In this document: positions 1 to 10,778 of the stretch, one piece after another
Layout of the letters: each line of letters opens with the position of its first letter
How positions within the stretch are numbered: position 1 is the stretch's first letter
NCBI GenBank assembly: GCA_948567375.1
Contig: OX419762.1
Location: 59,253,034 to 59,317,033 of the forward strand
DNA: 64,000 nucleotides
Direction of reading: 5' to 3'
Source: Lunularia cruciata
Lineage: Eukaryota; Streptophyta; Marchantiopsida; Lunulariales; Lunulariaceae
Made by a program: the position numbers and the translations under genes
The notes under the pieces: generated by a model
Seen by the model: only the letters and a program-made list of their open reading frames with translations
What the model was told of the DNA's origin: nothing
Databases searched by the model: none

Positions 1-650
1 ACATTTCAATTAGCAAGAGAGATTGGTGTGCTTGAATTCACGATTAATTCCTGCATCTATTGGTGGTGCGTATGTGGACCGTTAGAAGTGTACATTAATA
101 CAATACTTCTTGGAATGGGCGGAGAGAAAGAAGAAAATCATAGATTATATGTGTTTATGATAAACAAATGTAAATAAGCTAAATTGTAATCTAATTCAAT
201 CAAAGTGATGGATAATTTTGTAATGTAATCAGTACTATGTTAGATTATCATAATATAATTAAATTGCTGATGTATAATCTAAATATCTAACTTTAAATAA
301 ATAATATCAAGTGAACTTAATTGGTATAAGAACCATCGGAAGTGAATATCCAAATAGATTTAATCTATAGTCTCGTACTTTAGATCAACTTCCTAGCTCC
401 AAAGGAGGTACTAAATTTATTAGAAGCATTTTCATTAAATACAAGTCTATTAATCCATGATCTAACTTTCCTTTAGTCTTTAAATTATATCATACTCATT
501 AGAAGCCTTTTTCTTAAATAAAATTCTATAAATCGTCGGTCGCCTCTTCCCCTAAATCCATGAATCTTTGGTCTTTCAAGTATATCATACTCAGTGAATT
601 GTATATTTTTTTAGCTAGTTTACTTATGGAAAAAAATATCAAAGAGAACA
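1..650. other. AT-rich intergenic DNA
   Basis: No open reading frame, RNA gene or clear repeat is visible. The stretch is strongly AT-rich with stops in all frames. It runs directly into a tandem duplication. Confidence 0.6.
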
Positions 651-1309
651 AATAAGAATTAGAAAAATAACTCTAATGTTTGGAAATAGCCCAAGGTTAT
701 ATTTGTAGTTCTTAAGGTTCACGACCCACCTCCTCACTAAATTAGCCATATATACTAGTTAAGTTATTGCTTGACTAAGTTACTAAATCCTTGAAAAGGT
801 TCTTCATATCTTTTAGCTCAAGGGATCCTGCAGTACATTACTAGCCTACCCAAACTAGAGAAATTCTTCATAACTTCTAAATATTTCTTTTATGATATTT
901 CTTTAGTAATTTTATAAAGTATTTCATAGAGGTTTCTAAGAGTTTATACCATAAAATTAGTAAATAAGAATAAGAATTACTAAGAAAATTAGTAAATAAG
1001 AATTAGAAAAATAACTCTAATGTTTGGAAATAGCCCAAGGTTATATTTGTAGTTCTTAAGGTTCACGACCCACCTCCTCACTAAATTAGCCATATATACT
1101 AGTTAAGTTATTGCTTGACTAAGTTACTAAATCCTTGAAAAGGTTCTTCATATCTTTTAGCTCAAGGGATCCTGAAGTACATTACTAGCCTACCCAAACT
1201 AGAGAAATTCTTCATAACTTCTAAATATTTCTTTTATGATATTTCTTTAGTAATTTTATAAAGTATTTCATAGAGGTTTCTAAGAGTTTATACCATAAAA
1301 TTAGTAAAT
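651..1309. repeat. 344-bp tandem duplication
   Basis: Two head-to-tail copies lie at a constant offset of 344 bp (651-994 and 995-about 1309). I saw one substitution (C in the first copy near 828, A in the second near 1172). The second copy stops matching just after the shared ATAAAATTAGTAAAT. No coding content is visible, so this is a recent local duplication of non-coding DNA. Confidence 0.9.
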
Positions 1310-2560
1310 CACTTAAATAAATTATTACAAACTTCATGTTGATCTATATCCTACTAGCAATTGTAGCATAATAATAATACTATAATTATAGTATGCCTCA
1401 TAATGTTATTGAGGGCTTACTTTATAATTATTGGATGATCTTTATTTTGGCTTTTCATAAACTAAGATTTTATTATAATATTGAAGCACTTTATGTCATT
1501 AGTTATAATCTAATGTGATCTGAATCTTGGATATCTCTAATAGTTAAAGCAATTCTTCTCATTGCTTATGATGATTAGTAAGGTGCTAATTGATATAGGA
1601 AAATTAATCTAAATTTCAAAATCTTTGATATCTAACTCAGAAGTAAAATACTCTTATGTAATCCTTACTTAGGATTGGTTATGAATCCAAGGCAACTCGG
1701 GAAACGTCTCCTTGTTTTAGTGATTCAAAAATCTATGAAAATAATTCGGCAAAAGGCTTTGAATTAAAAGTAATCCTGGAATGATTATTGGGAGATAAAA
1801 AGAAAAGAAAACATATGAAGAAAAGCTATCTTCTGATAATAGAAAGAAGAAGGACGACCGCATGGGAAAAATGAAGGTTAATGATAATGAAACTAAGTGA
1901 TTAGAATGATGATTTTAGGCAGGCCGGGGAAATAAAGGCTTCGGGCTTTGAAAGAAGACCGGGCACCGTACTATCCCTGAGCAAGGAGGCGAGGATCCGC
2001 AAGCTATGGACTCTCCTCCGCAAGAGTCGCTTAACGTATTATTCTATGAGGATGAAGCTAAGAGAATGATGATTCTAAGAAATGATATTTTATAACAATA
2101 AAAGTAAAAAATTGATATTTTTTAGTTATTTCTTTAGTATTCTTACTTTATTTTAAACCGTATTATGCATATATCGTCATTTATGATTCAGAATACAATG
2201 ACAAATATTGATGTATTTGATGGATGACAACACAAATGTATACATTTTCGCAACGCTTGATGAGCTAGTATGATAACGATTTAAGCACTGAACACAATAG
2301 ACTATTGAGTTATGATTCGATGGCGAAAAAATTTTAGTTATCTAATTTTTAGATCTAATCTATGATTGATCATAATTTATAATATATATTATAAATAACA
2401 TTTCGTTAAACCTGAAATAGATGAATTTTAATTTAAAATAAAATAAAATGTCAGAATTTTTTTTCATATAAATAATTCTATACAAATCATGTAATATCTA
2501 TTAAATAAATTTCAAATTTACAATTTTTTAATATATCATGATATGGAATGTATAGTACGT
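1310..2560. other. AT-rich intergenic DNA without a gene
   Basis: No supported gene is present. A short higher-GC patch (about 1915-2040) interrupts the AT-rich sequence but has no recognisable product or RNA fold. The composition rises sharply near 2580, where the NHP2 island begins. Confidence 0.5.
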
Positions 2561-2628
2561 ACTCACTTGCTTTAAGTATGGTTAATGTGCACATATCCCG
2601 CGACTAGGGACCAGGATACACTCACGAA

Positions 2629-2707
2629 GGGGGCTCGAAGAATTATCGAACTGCCATGTTCGAGAATGGCTGCATTACCAAGTGATCATGCTCTTACTGC
2701 AGCCCCC
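2629..2707 (-). other. tRNA-like sequence, possibly a tRNA relic
   Basis: The minus strand can be drawn as a rough cloverleaf. A 7-bp terminal stem pairs GGGGGCT with AGCCCCC. A 4-bp arm GCAT/ATGC encloses a loop with TTGGTA. A 5-bp GCCAT/ATGGC arm has an 8-nt loop, and a last arm is TCGA/TCGA. The spacing between the acceptor stem and D-like arm is too long for a normal tRNA and the anticodon loop is 8 nt, so a functional tRNA is doubtful. It lies about 0.4 kb upstream of NHP2. Confidence 0.25.
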
Positions 2708-3126
2708 GACACTCGACGGCATCCTCTTTGGCGGTCGGGGTCACAACCGCAGTCTGCCTTTGAAGAATGTGACATCCCTCAGACCCGAGTAGGTGACTGC
2801 AGTCGCGACTACGGTACTGCACCTAATGTGAACTCTTTCTTTGCTTTTGCTGTACATGTATTGTACCGTGAAGCATTCGTATGTTGTTCTCTGCAGTTCA
2901 CGCTGAACCCTAAACCCCAGCACTTGGGACCAAAGATTGCCAGCGGTAGTCAAGTTCATACCTTCACGTGAGAAGTCGAAAGCCGCCTCAAGTAGCAGAG
3001 TGTGCAATTGACTGGTTTCGTCTCACAAGGACCTCATATATGAACAAATAGAGTTTGAAGCGTTGTCCAGGGGAGACTTTTCACGGCAGGGAATTAGCTT
3101 GAACGAGCGGAAGAGTCATGACAGCC

Positions 3127-4148
3127 ATGGATGTGGATGTGGTTGGGACGCCCGGATCTCTTGACAAGGAAAAGAAGAAGGTCTATCTCGTCTCCCCAAT
3201 TGCTAGGCCGCTCGCCGGGAAGAAGCTCACAAAGAAGTCCCTCAAGCTCATCAAAAGAGGTTCGTGCTTTCTCTCTAGTGTTTTCTTCAGCCGGTAGTGC
3301 AGATTATGCAGTTTCGTTCTGTAAGTCTACGATTAAGCGGAATTTAACTATCGGAGAAGGACATTGCTCAAAACCTGGTAGTCTCTATGTGTCTGTTCAG
3401 CTGCAAAATCGAAACAACTGAGGCGAGGGGTGAAAGAGGTTGTCAAGGCACTGAAGAAAGGGCAAAAAGGGTAATGTACCTTCTTGCCATACTTATCCTG
3501 CCTCAGAGCCTGTCTCTGTAATACTTTGAGTAATTCTTGCCTCTGTTGAATTTGTGCTTGCCCTTGGACGCTGTGTCACGTATAGGAATTGACGGCTTTA
3601 CGCAATGTCCTGGAGCAGGTTATGTATCATAGCTGGTGACATTTCACCAATTGATGTCATCACACATGTTCCAATTTTGTGCGAGGAAGCGGATGTGCCA
3701 TACATCTATGTGCCATCCAAGGAGGTGAGAATTCTCCCCTACCAGGACCGATGTAGTGCGCTTAGTAATCAAGTAGTAGTTGTTCCCTACCAGGCATTTG
3801 TTCGCCACAGTTGCAGTCCAAACATGCTAATTGCGGCCCCCCTACCTATCTTTTCTCTTTTCATTGCATGTGCAGATGGTAGGTTTGTGAAATTTCCAGT
3901 TTTAGACCCTAAACGCCACGCCCATTACTCCTGCTCTCTTTTCCGAGCCTCTACTGAGATTGCATACATTCTTCAACTGTTTTCAGGAGCTTGGTGCTGC
4001 TGGAGCTACCAAGAGGCCTACGAGTTGTACCCTCGTTCTATCGGGTCCATTAAAGGGAGACGTATCGGAAGAGGACAAAGAGAAGTTTGTTACCGAGTTT
4101 AAGGAAGTGGTGGAAGAAGTAAAACAGCTTGCGTCCTCCTTCTTCTAG
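3127..4148 (+). CDS. NHP2: H/ACA ribonucleoprotein complex subunit 2 (NHP2), 4 exons
   Basis: This is a core protein of H/ACA snoRNPs, which guide rRNA pseudouridylation in the nucleolus; it is an L7Ae-type RNA-binding protein. I place exons at 3127-3259, 3401-3470, 3619-3724 and 3987-4148, all with GT-AG introns and consistent phases. The spliced product is 156 residues, a usual NHP2 length. After an acidic/lysine start come the NHP2 landmark SPIARPLAGKKLTKKSLKL, then RRGVKEVVKALKKGQKG, then CIIAGDISPIDVITHVPILC, IYVPSKE and AGATKRPTSC, which form the L7Ae fold. The ATG at 3127 fits the family N-terminus. Introns are 94-262 bp. No damage is visible and the gene looks functional. The neighbouring spacer is GC-richer than the flanking transposon DNA. 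Confidence 0.95.
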
Positions 4149-5566
4149 GTTATTCCAGTGTTACATACTTGGGTGGTTCATTTGTAGCCTTAAGCTCCCA
4201 TGCCAATCTCGAGCTGAAACAGGCAATTAGCGTACAGTATCGCATCCACTAGGTGCTCAGTCAGTTGTATTCTATTTCCTTTATGACTGGCACTACAGGT
4301 ACAGGTAGAGATTAGTAGACTGGAAATCCAGCAGGACTCAACCTGGGAGTTGTAGTCTGCACGTATTCAGTTGAAAAACTTGCGTAGCCATGTAAGGCGC
4401 AGCGCAGGGTCCTCTGGTCTACCGGATGAAGAGAGCTTCCCTTCGAGAGATTAGGTTGACGTTTAGGATGCCAGACGGTTAGAGAGTGTAGTTCTGAGGA
4501 ACCTCGTGACAGAGAACGAGGAATCTAACGTAGACTGAAGTCACATGCTCCTGCGTCTACTCTCCATAGTATGTATGTTGGCGCTTGTTTGGTATTAGCA
4601 TCCATGCTCTTTAAGGGGCATTGCACAATTTTGGTAATGAAGTAACTGAAGTACGCCCTAAGCCGGTCGTACTCGTAGATGATCCAGTAAGATACCTTTG
4701 AGGTGAATTGAACGAGCAATGTGACGTCTCTATCTTCAGTATTTTGGATAGTTGTGCGACACGTTAGCTCGGCAAAAGCTGTGGCTTGTCAACGCAGGGC
4801 TGTGAAGAGAGTTGATAATCCTCGAACTTGCCACCTTGCCATTGACAGGAGAACGCATTTGTGCTAAAGATTTCTCACGAAATTTAACCATTTTCACCTG
4901 ACGAACGTTGAGCATTTACCGCTGACCTTGGATGATGTTCACGGTCTATTTCTCTTGTACTCCTGGATCGAGCTATTTCTAACATTCTTGCAGATTCTCT
5001 TGTGTGATTCCCTAACTGTTTGCTCGCACTCCGTCTATAAATTATTGCCTGTAAATTATCACTCAAATCTTATCTTTACGTTGTCCAGGAAATGTAGAGC
5101 CCTGAGGTGTGCAGAGATGACAGTGCCGTTTACTGAGTGGTACTAGACTTGGGGTAAATTTGTTCGATCAACCAGGAGTCGAACCAGTCTTGGAGCTGGA
5201 TTGAGTCGTCCAATCAAATACCGACCTGAGCGTTTCCTGGACAGCTGACTCCAAACCGTAAAGTCATGTCCTGTCCGTTTGATGTTTGTTTTGACTACAC
5301 TGTAGAAGGCAGCGTTGAGGTATCCTTGTGCTTGATTCGCTTCTTTGTTCTCCACGTTCCCTTTATGAAAGGTTTTCTCATGGCGAAATGAGACTTAGTG
5401 TGTTGATTGGACACTGGGCGACTCCGTTGTGGAGGTGCCTTACTTCAGTGAGACAAAGAACATTCGGCTGTTCACCTAAAGAAAATCGTACACCCTGCCC
5501 TCAGGGCTAAGAACAGTCCAATCTTCAAACCAATCTTCCTATCGGTAATACGAGAATTTTGGTGGG
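4149..5566. other. NHP2 3' flank and spacer, no gene recognised
   Basis: The composition resembles genic DNA, and the first few hundred bases probably include the NHP2 3' UTR. Open frames of 60-72 codons occur on both strands, but none shows a recognisable domain or plausible splice chain. I could not support a gene here. Confidence 0.45.
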
Positions 5567-5695
5567 GTAGGGCAGATTTCTCATATAGACTCTGTTGGGA
5601 CTTAGCTCCATTGTACTTTTTTCTTTTTCTTTCTCTCCCTTGTACGGCTTGATGGGGTCTTCCCATCGTTTTTTCTACGCGGTCGCCTCTTACTC
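5567..5695 (+). repeat. Fragment of a dispersed retroelement tail
   Basis: The sequence from TTTCTCATATAGACTCTGTT to about CTACGCGGTCGCC is shared, with changes, with 8095-8172 continued at 30385-30415. Its last 40 bp recur in inverse orientation at 48525-48572. At 8.1 kb the same sequence lies downstream of the RT/endonuclease fossil, so I read it as the 3' tail of that element family. Confidence 0.6.
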
Positions 5696-6004
5696 CAAAG
5701 CATGTTTTCAGGCCTTTACTTTTATCCATGGTCTAACTACTTGGTTGCAGACTCTGAATTAGTGTGTGTCCACCTTAAGCCGGGACTTGAGCTTAAGCCT
5801 AACCTCAATACGCTGTTCGTACATAATAAAGTGTCTCAAGCCCTGTTGAAAATTTCATAGAAGAGCGAGGTATGTATATGGCTCCCGAGACGTCGTAAAT
5901 CTGCAGCTAACAGTCTTTTGTAATGCGTGGATACCGGGGTCTTTGAACGGTTTCTTCACACTTATTGCTCATCCACCTGCCTCTTACCTCCTTAGTTTCA
6001 TCTA
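5696..6004. other. Spacer, no gene recognised
   Basis: I saw no gene or repeat match inside the window for this 300-bp stretch. It separates two repeat fragments that lie closer together in the other copy at 30.4 kb. Confidence 0.4.
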
Positions 6005-6112
6005 CATGTAGGGCATTTAAATTTCTCCCTAAATGATTCAACTCTCTAATCTAGTCAGCTCCCTAACCAATCAAGAACCATCTCAAATGAACCCATCTAT
6101 GATATATTGGAG
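6005..6112 (+). repeat. Short dispersed repeat (about 110 bp)
   Basis: The stretch from GGGCATTTAAATTTCTC to about AAATGAACCCAT matches 30455-30548 at roughly three quarters identity by eye. No coding content is visible. It could be a SINE or MITE fragment or a piece of the nearby retroelement tail. Confidence 0.5.
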
Positions 6113-6153
6113 AGATCATTTTGCATTAGGTCAATTTGAAAATTATTTTTTAA

Positions 6154-6238
6154 AATAGTTTTCATATTTTATTGCACTTCAATCTATGTAACATTATCTT
6201 TTAGAATAGTTTTCATATTTTATTGCACTTCAATCTAT
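6154..6238. repeat. Two-copy tandem repeat, 51-bp period
   Basis: A 34-bp block (AATAGTTTTCATATTTTATT and onward) at 6154-6187 recurs at 6205-6238 with no change that I could see. It is AT-rich and non-coding. Confidence 0.75.
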
Positions 6239-6385
6239 ATCAATTTGGAGTAGTTATGTTAAGAAAATGCAATGCTTTTTCCTTTGAATGGTCTTCTTAG
6301 GGTTCTCATGCTTTCTTTTATTATCGCCGTGGTTGTTCGAAGTAAGAGGTCATCGTCTTGAAATCAATTGTTGGTATCGTGTCAT

Positions 6386-6829
6386 GGAGATCCTTTAGGG
6401 GGGTTTTTATTTGCCATGGTTCATTTTAGAGTTTTCTTGTCTACTACTTTGGTCATACCAAGTTATATTTTTCACTCTTTGGTAGATGATATATACATTC
6501 TATGCCTTGTATGTCAGATTAGATAAACTTTTGTTCACTTGATTATCAAGGTACATCTAGTAGTCTTGAGAGTCAAGATGTCAAAGTGCAAAGCATGGTC
6601 CCCTTTAGATATCTCTCTTTACCTTGAGCTTCTAGAGGGGTGTATCATATCTACATATGGATTACATGTTCTTGGAGTGCTAATAGGATCCGAGAATTTT
6701 GTCATATGCTTCTTAGACATTACCCTTGTAGAGGATGTTTTCCATGTGGATGACTTTCTGTTACTAGGAGATCCGCAGGTAGCATTTGGTGTACTCTCTT
6801 CTAGTATTACTCGTCGATTGATTTAACTC
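6386..6829 (+). pseudogene. Reverse transcriptase fragment of a non-LTR-like retroelement
   Basis: One frame stays open from the RT B-box GDPLGGFLFAMVHF at 6386, through the catalytic box LVDDIYI near 6476, to KMSKCKAWSP, LHVLGVLIGS and LGDPQVAFG. These are the palm C-terminus and thumb-side motifs of LINE-like reverse transcriptases. The N-terminal half of the RT is missing or decayed, and an in-frame stop lies just upstream of GDPLGG. Beyond 6829 the frame breaks repeatedly, although FDRRIMGVFGDIIG still belongs to the same protein. RT copies element RNA into DNA at the nick site. This is a dead copy, 5'-truncated or eroded. Confidence 0.7.
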
Positions 6830-7554
6830 ATCTGTACAGTTCCTCCCTCCTTGTCCTTCTTGTCATGTTTGAGAGCCTTTGATAGAAGGATTATGGGAGT
6901 CTTTGGTGATATTATTGGACCAAGGATGTTCGAGTGTGTGATAGGGGATTGTCACATAGACAAATGGCTCGGCCGATCTCATGTGGAGGGGTTGGCTTGC
7001 TATCTATAGGGGAGACTACACCTATAGTATTTTTGGGTAGATGTGCTCTCTTGATACACTATTTTCCGCTCATTTTGTGGTTGTTGATAGAACGGTTTTG
7101 GAAACTTATGTGATAGAGGTGGAAGAAGGATATTTTTCTCTCCAAATGTTATTGTAGCATACGAGAGATAGTCTATCCCCATGGGCACGAGAGGACATTC
7201 TATATTTTTGTTTCACTATCGTCAGATTGGACTAAAGGTTTATATGCTTTCTTGATGGGGCGACAATGTGAGCATTTGTTACATTCTCTCTTAGTTGAAT
7301 CGTCCATTCCTCATGCTACTAGAGCATATCTTTGCTCTTGCTCTGACAAGGATGCAAGCTCTTGGATCCTAGCTTGATCGTGCATTAAGGCATTTTGACT
7401 TGCACCAACTACTTTCTCTACAACAATGAGGTTTTGCCTAGATTTGGTCCACCCATCTACATCTTCATTACTCACTTGTGAGTGTGGTTTTACACTAGAT
7501 GCAGCAGCGGTCCATATGACATGATGTCCTTTTGGAGGATAGAAGATAACTACT
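6830..7554 (+). pseudogene. Decayed linker between RT and endonuclease-like domains
   Basis: Frames are broken by stops and shifts, but peptide pieces continue the retroelement polyprotein. I can name no domain here with confidence. It links the RT fragment to the C-terminal domain. Confidence 0.4.
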
Positions 7555-7959
7555 CATGATGCTATTAAAGACATAGTGTTTGCTATGGCACGAGAGAGTG
7601 GATACTTGGCTTGGAGGGAGCGCTCGTATGCTTTGCACATGACACATGTAACGGCAAACTTATACTTGGTTCGAGATGATCATGTGATAGTAGTGGATAT
7701 CGTGGTTATGAACCTTACGTGTGATACAATTTTGGAGGGAGTGATTACCCATCCCCATGGATGGATGGCGAGTGCTACAATAGGTCGCAAGGTCTACAAG
7801 TATAGGGGCATACAGCGAGGTCATCCTCTAGACTTGGAGTTATATGGAGTGATGGACATAGCATTTGACACATTTGTCAAGGAGTGCGCAAGAGTTTATC
7901 ATGTTAGGCGCCAAGGGGTACCATTCTCACTCCCATATTTTGTAGCATATTTTAGATAA
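7555..7959 (+). pseudogene. PD-(D/E)XK-like C-terminal domain of the retroelement
   Basis: The frame reads HDAIKDIVFAMARESGY, then ANLYLVRDDHVIVVDIVV, then GRKVYKYRG and LDLELYGVMDIAFDTF, ending at a TAA. The order (an HDAxxD start, an aDxx...vvDvvv strand pair, KxxKY, then LxLExxG) resembles the restriction-like endonuclease that follows RT in R2-like elements and related families, where it nicks the target. The first acidic residue appears as N in ANLYL, so this copy may be inactive. The only stop upstream in frame is 5 codons before HDA. The family assignment rests on pattern memory. Confidence 0.5.
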
Positions 7960-8172
7960 CGTGTGTCCATTGCTCTATAGAGTGCAATGGCTTGTGCAAT
8001 CCAGAGGAGAGCAATCACACTAGGTGATGCTTCTTTGGATGCTCTAGTTGTTTGTAGACCGTACGACTTACATAGCTCATAGGTGCAGTATGGCAGTTTT
8101 CTCATATAGACTCTATTAAGACTTAGCCCCATTTACCTTTGTCATCTCTCTCTTGTATTGCTTGATGTGGTC
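7960..8172 (+). repeat. 3' untranslated tail of the RT/endonuclease element (left part)
   Basis: This follows the TAA of the endonuclease-like frame. It contains the dispersed tail motif (8095-8172) shared with 5567-5695. Element 1 inserted into it; the sequence resumes at 30385 with TCTTCCCATCC, as in the uninterrupted copy at 5650-5690. Confidence 0.65.
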
Positions 8173-8865
8173 TGTAACACCCATTTGTGCATGTGTGTGG
8201 TATTGTGATATTTAACTTGGTATTACAAGTACTTAAGAGATATTATTTATGTAGAGATAAATGATGGTTCTATATTAGTCATGGTTAGCTAAAGTTAGTC
8301 ATAGCTAAGATAGATGTGACCTTACTTTAGAGGAAGTAGAAAAGATGAGCACCACTATTTTGGATTTTAGTGTGTTGACTTGGTATTATTCCTAGGTGTT
8401 TGGCTTTGAGGAAAGAGTTGAAAACTCTTGGGCCCGCAAGCCTTTTTGTTTTGGATTCTTCTTTAGTCCAAGGATAGCCCATGTGAAGGAATCCTTGACT
8501 TAGTGGTTGGGTCAAGATAAGACCACATGCTTAGGGGAATATGCCCATGTGAATGGATATTCCTTTTCTACTTTTTGACTTTACTTGACTTTTAGTCTAG
8601 TAACTTGAGTTACTATGGTAATTAGTAATTTTGGTGCGTAACTATTTCACATGTATATAAACAAGGGGTGAGGAGGTACTCATCATCCTTTCATTTGCAA
8701 CCATCTCTCTCTCATTGAGTTCTCTAGTGAGTAATGTCTTGAGTCTTGGAGTGTTAGCCTTGGAGGAGTATGATGGAGTTGGGGTTCCTTGCCTTCTTAG
8801 TCCATGGTGCGCTACCATAATAGCCATCAGAGGTTCATCCTGAGTGAGAGACAGGCCGGCTCACA
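8173..8865 (+). repeat. Element 1 5' LTR
   Basis: It starts TGTAACACCC and ends CCGGCTCACA (TG...CA ends). It is 693 bp, the same length as the 3' LTR at 29692. It has 14 bp that are deleted in the Element 3 LTRs (around 8518-8531), so the two elements are distinct subfamilies. Confidence 0.95.
8599..8661 (+). promoter_or_regulatory. LTR core promoter region of Element 1
   Basis: A TATA box, TATATAAA, lies at 8654-8661. About 50 bp upstream is a perfect inverted repeat AGTAACT-TG-AGTTACT (8599-8614), followed by further GTAA(C/T)T motifs. The layout recurs in all LTRs of the family. It probably drives the genomic RNA; the trans-acting factor is not known. Confidence 0.55.
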
Positions 8866-8869
8866 TTTT

Positions 8870-8887
8870 TGGTTCCGTTACCGGGAC
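8870..8887 (+). other. Element 1 primer-binding site (tRNA-Asp-like)
   Basis: TGGTTCCGTTACCGGGAC lies 4 bases after the LTR. Its first 3 bases pair with a tRNA CCA tail. The sequence resembles the tRNA-Asp primer site known from Athila/Tat elements, with two changes after TGG. Element 3 has GTTGCC where this copy has GTTACC. Confidence 0.7.
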
Positions 8888-8906
8888 CTCTCTAGAAGGC
8901 AAGATA

Positions 8907-9077
8907 ATGTTCCGCGTCCAATTCTACATTAGGCAGAAGGAGGTTATGAGAACTCACTTGGAGAGAACATTAGGAGAGGAGAGGGCTGAACTTATGTTAG
9001 AGAACCAAGATCCATTTGTATACCATGTAGTTCATTATGATGTCTTTGAGGTGATTTTGTACATCTTGTACACATGA
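8907..9077 (+). CDS. 56-codon ORF directly after the primer site (Element 1)
   Basis: An ATG-started frame begins 20 bp after the primer site and ends in TGA. The same frame, start and stop occur in Element 3 (28105-28275), with three residue differences that I counted. The product begins MFRVQFYIRQKE, has a charged helical middle and ends with a hydrophobic VILYILYT. I recognise no family. It may be a leader peptide, an upstream ORF regulating gag translation, or a chance frame in conserved leader RNA. Confidence 0.35.
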   Translation: MFRVQFYIRQKEVMRTHLERTLGEERAELMLENQDPFVYHVVHYDVFEVILYILYT

Positions 9078-9726
9078 GAAGAATTGGAGAGATTGTGTGA
9101 GGTGGATTGCAGATTTTGGAGATTAAGGTGATTTTTGGGCAAAATCTCAAGTTTGAGATCTGGACTTGAGATTTCTACACATGATAGCTTGGGTTATTTT
9201 TCAGTTAGCACACTTGAAATTATTGTGAGAGCTTCTATGCGCACTGGGCTAGAATTTTTGAAAGTTGATAGGGTAAAGTGCTCCCGCAACTGCATGCTCT
9301 CTGGAAAATTATACAGAGTCTGCCATTTCTTCAATTTTCAGTGAATTGTCCTGAAACTTTTCAAGAAAATTCAGTGCATTGTATCCTACCTGCTGCCACA
9401 AAAATTAGAGAGAGATAAATCTTGCACAGGGAGAAATGAGTTTTTGAAGTGAGGGGGGGTGGTTTTCAGACCAAATCTGAAATATGGATGCTGAATAGAA
9501 AGATGTCTAGGCCAAATGGCTCGATGAAAAGATCTGAAATTTTGCAGGGAGGAACGCCCTGGAGTTGTAATCAAGTGTGAAAAATTTCAGAGGACTGTGA
9601 CATATTGGTTGGGAGATTTGAGTGACATTGTGAGGAAGGGTCAATTCTGCAGAGTGGAGATCTCATGCATGAGAAGTTTGAGATCAACAAAAAACATGTT
9701 TGAGTGTTTAGATTCATCTTGGGAAC
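9078..9726 (+). other. Element 1 untranslated leader
   Basis: This stretch between the two small ORFs is conserved in Element 3. It holds several short frames on both strands, none convincing. It probably contains packaging and leader-RNA signals that cannot be identified by eye. Confidence 0.5.
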
Positions 9727-10020
9727 ATGGAGTGTCATCAAGAGTGGAAATTGAGATTATGCAAGGTTCCCCAAGGGTTTGAGGTGATTGTAGGGGTTGA
9801 TTTGAGGAAAAGAGAGTTTACAATAGAATTTGAAGAGAGTATTGAGAGGATCCAAAAACCTACACCACTTGGAGGAAAGAGTGAGTCTAAGTGCTTTCTA
9901 TGTGGAGAGAATGGACATAAGGCAAGTTCATGTCCATTGACCTTTGAGAGCAAGAGATTGAGTGAAAGGAGAGGCTTACTTGACTTGGGTTTGCATGTTG
10001 GACCTTCTTCACCAAGATTG

Positions 10021-10765
10021 TGTAATACCAAGGGTTAGCCATATGATCTAGATGTGAAATTCGGTTTGGTAACATCTAGAATGATGTTATACATGGTGGT
10101 CAAAATAGATCAAATAGAAGTATCACCAAAAGAGTACTTCTACTAATAGTGCAGAAACCAAAATAGACTTGAGAACCTTAGAACCAATAGCTAGACATAT
10201 GATTTAAAGGTGAGAATTGGTTTGGTAACATCTGGAAGGATGTTACACATGATGGACTAAACAGATTAGAAAGAGGTATCACCAAAAGGGGACTTCTACT
10301 AATAGAGTAGGAACCGAAATATGCCTGAAATCTTTGAAGGCAATTTCGAAGACCTAAACGGATGAATTAGGCCTCGAAAATGTGCAGATTCCCCCCCCCC
10401 CCAAAACAGAGGAAAGGCTGGCCTTCCCTCCCCCTTGGTTTGTCTCGTCAAGAGCTTTCCAACGGTACCTTACTCATGTGATTTTGAGATTCTTACAAGA
10501 AGATTCCCTAAAAGATTCCCTCCGGTCAAAGCTCATTTGACCAACCAGATAGGACCTAGACCAGACAGGTCACCCATCCAAGTAATTAATCCAAGGGTGG
10601 AGCTTGCTGACATGTCACCTATCTGTGTCCCTAATCCTATGGTAGAGCTTCCTTGGAGGAGATCCTCTTTGTCTATATAATAAAGAGAAGGTGCTCCCTT
10701 GGGGCATCGGATGTTTGAGTGTGCAATCTGTGTTTTCTCTCTTCTCTTGTCCTCTGAGTATTACA
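10021..10765 (+). repeat. Element 2 5' LTR
   Basis: It begins TGTAATACCAAGG and ends GTATTACA. A 12-C run lies at 10391-10402, and a TATATAATAAA box near 10674 is the likely promoter. It differs from the 3' LTR at about 17 positions plus small indels around the C-run. Confidence 0.95.
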
Positions 10766-10766
10766 A

Positions 10767-10778
10767 TGGTATCAGAGC
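10767..10778 (+). other. Element 2 primer-binding site (initiator tRNA-Met)
   Basis: TGGTATCAGAGC directly follows the LTR. This is the standard plant primer site complementary to the 3' end of initiator methionine tRNA. Confidence 0.95.

Noticed and set aside
2585-2971. 128-codon frame upstream of NHP2
   Set aside because: The peptide has no conserved look and overlaps the tRNA-like sequence and the probable NHP2 promoter.
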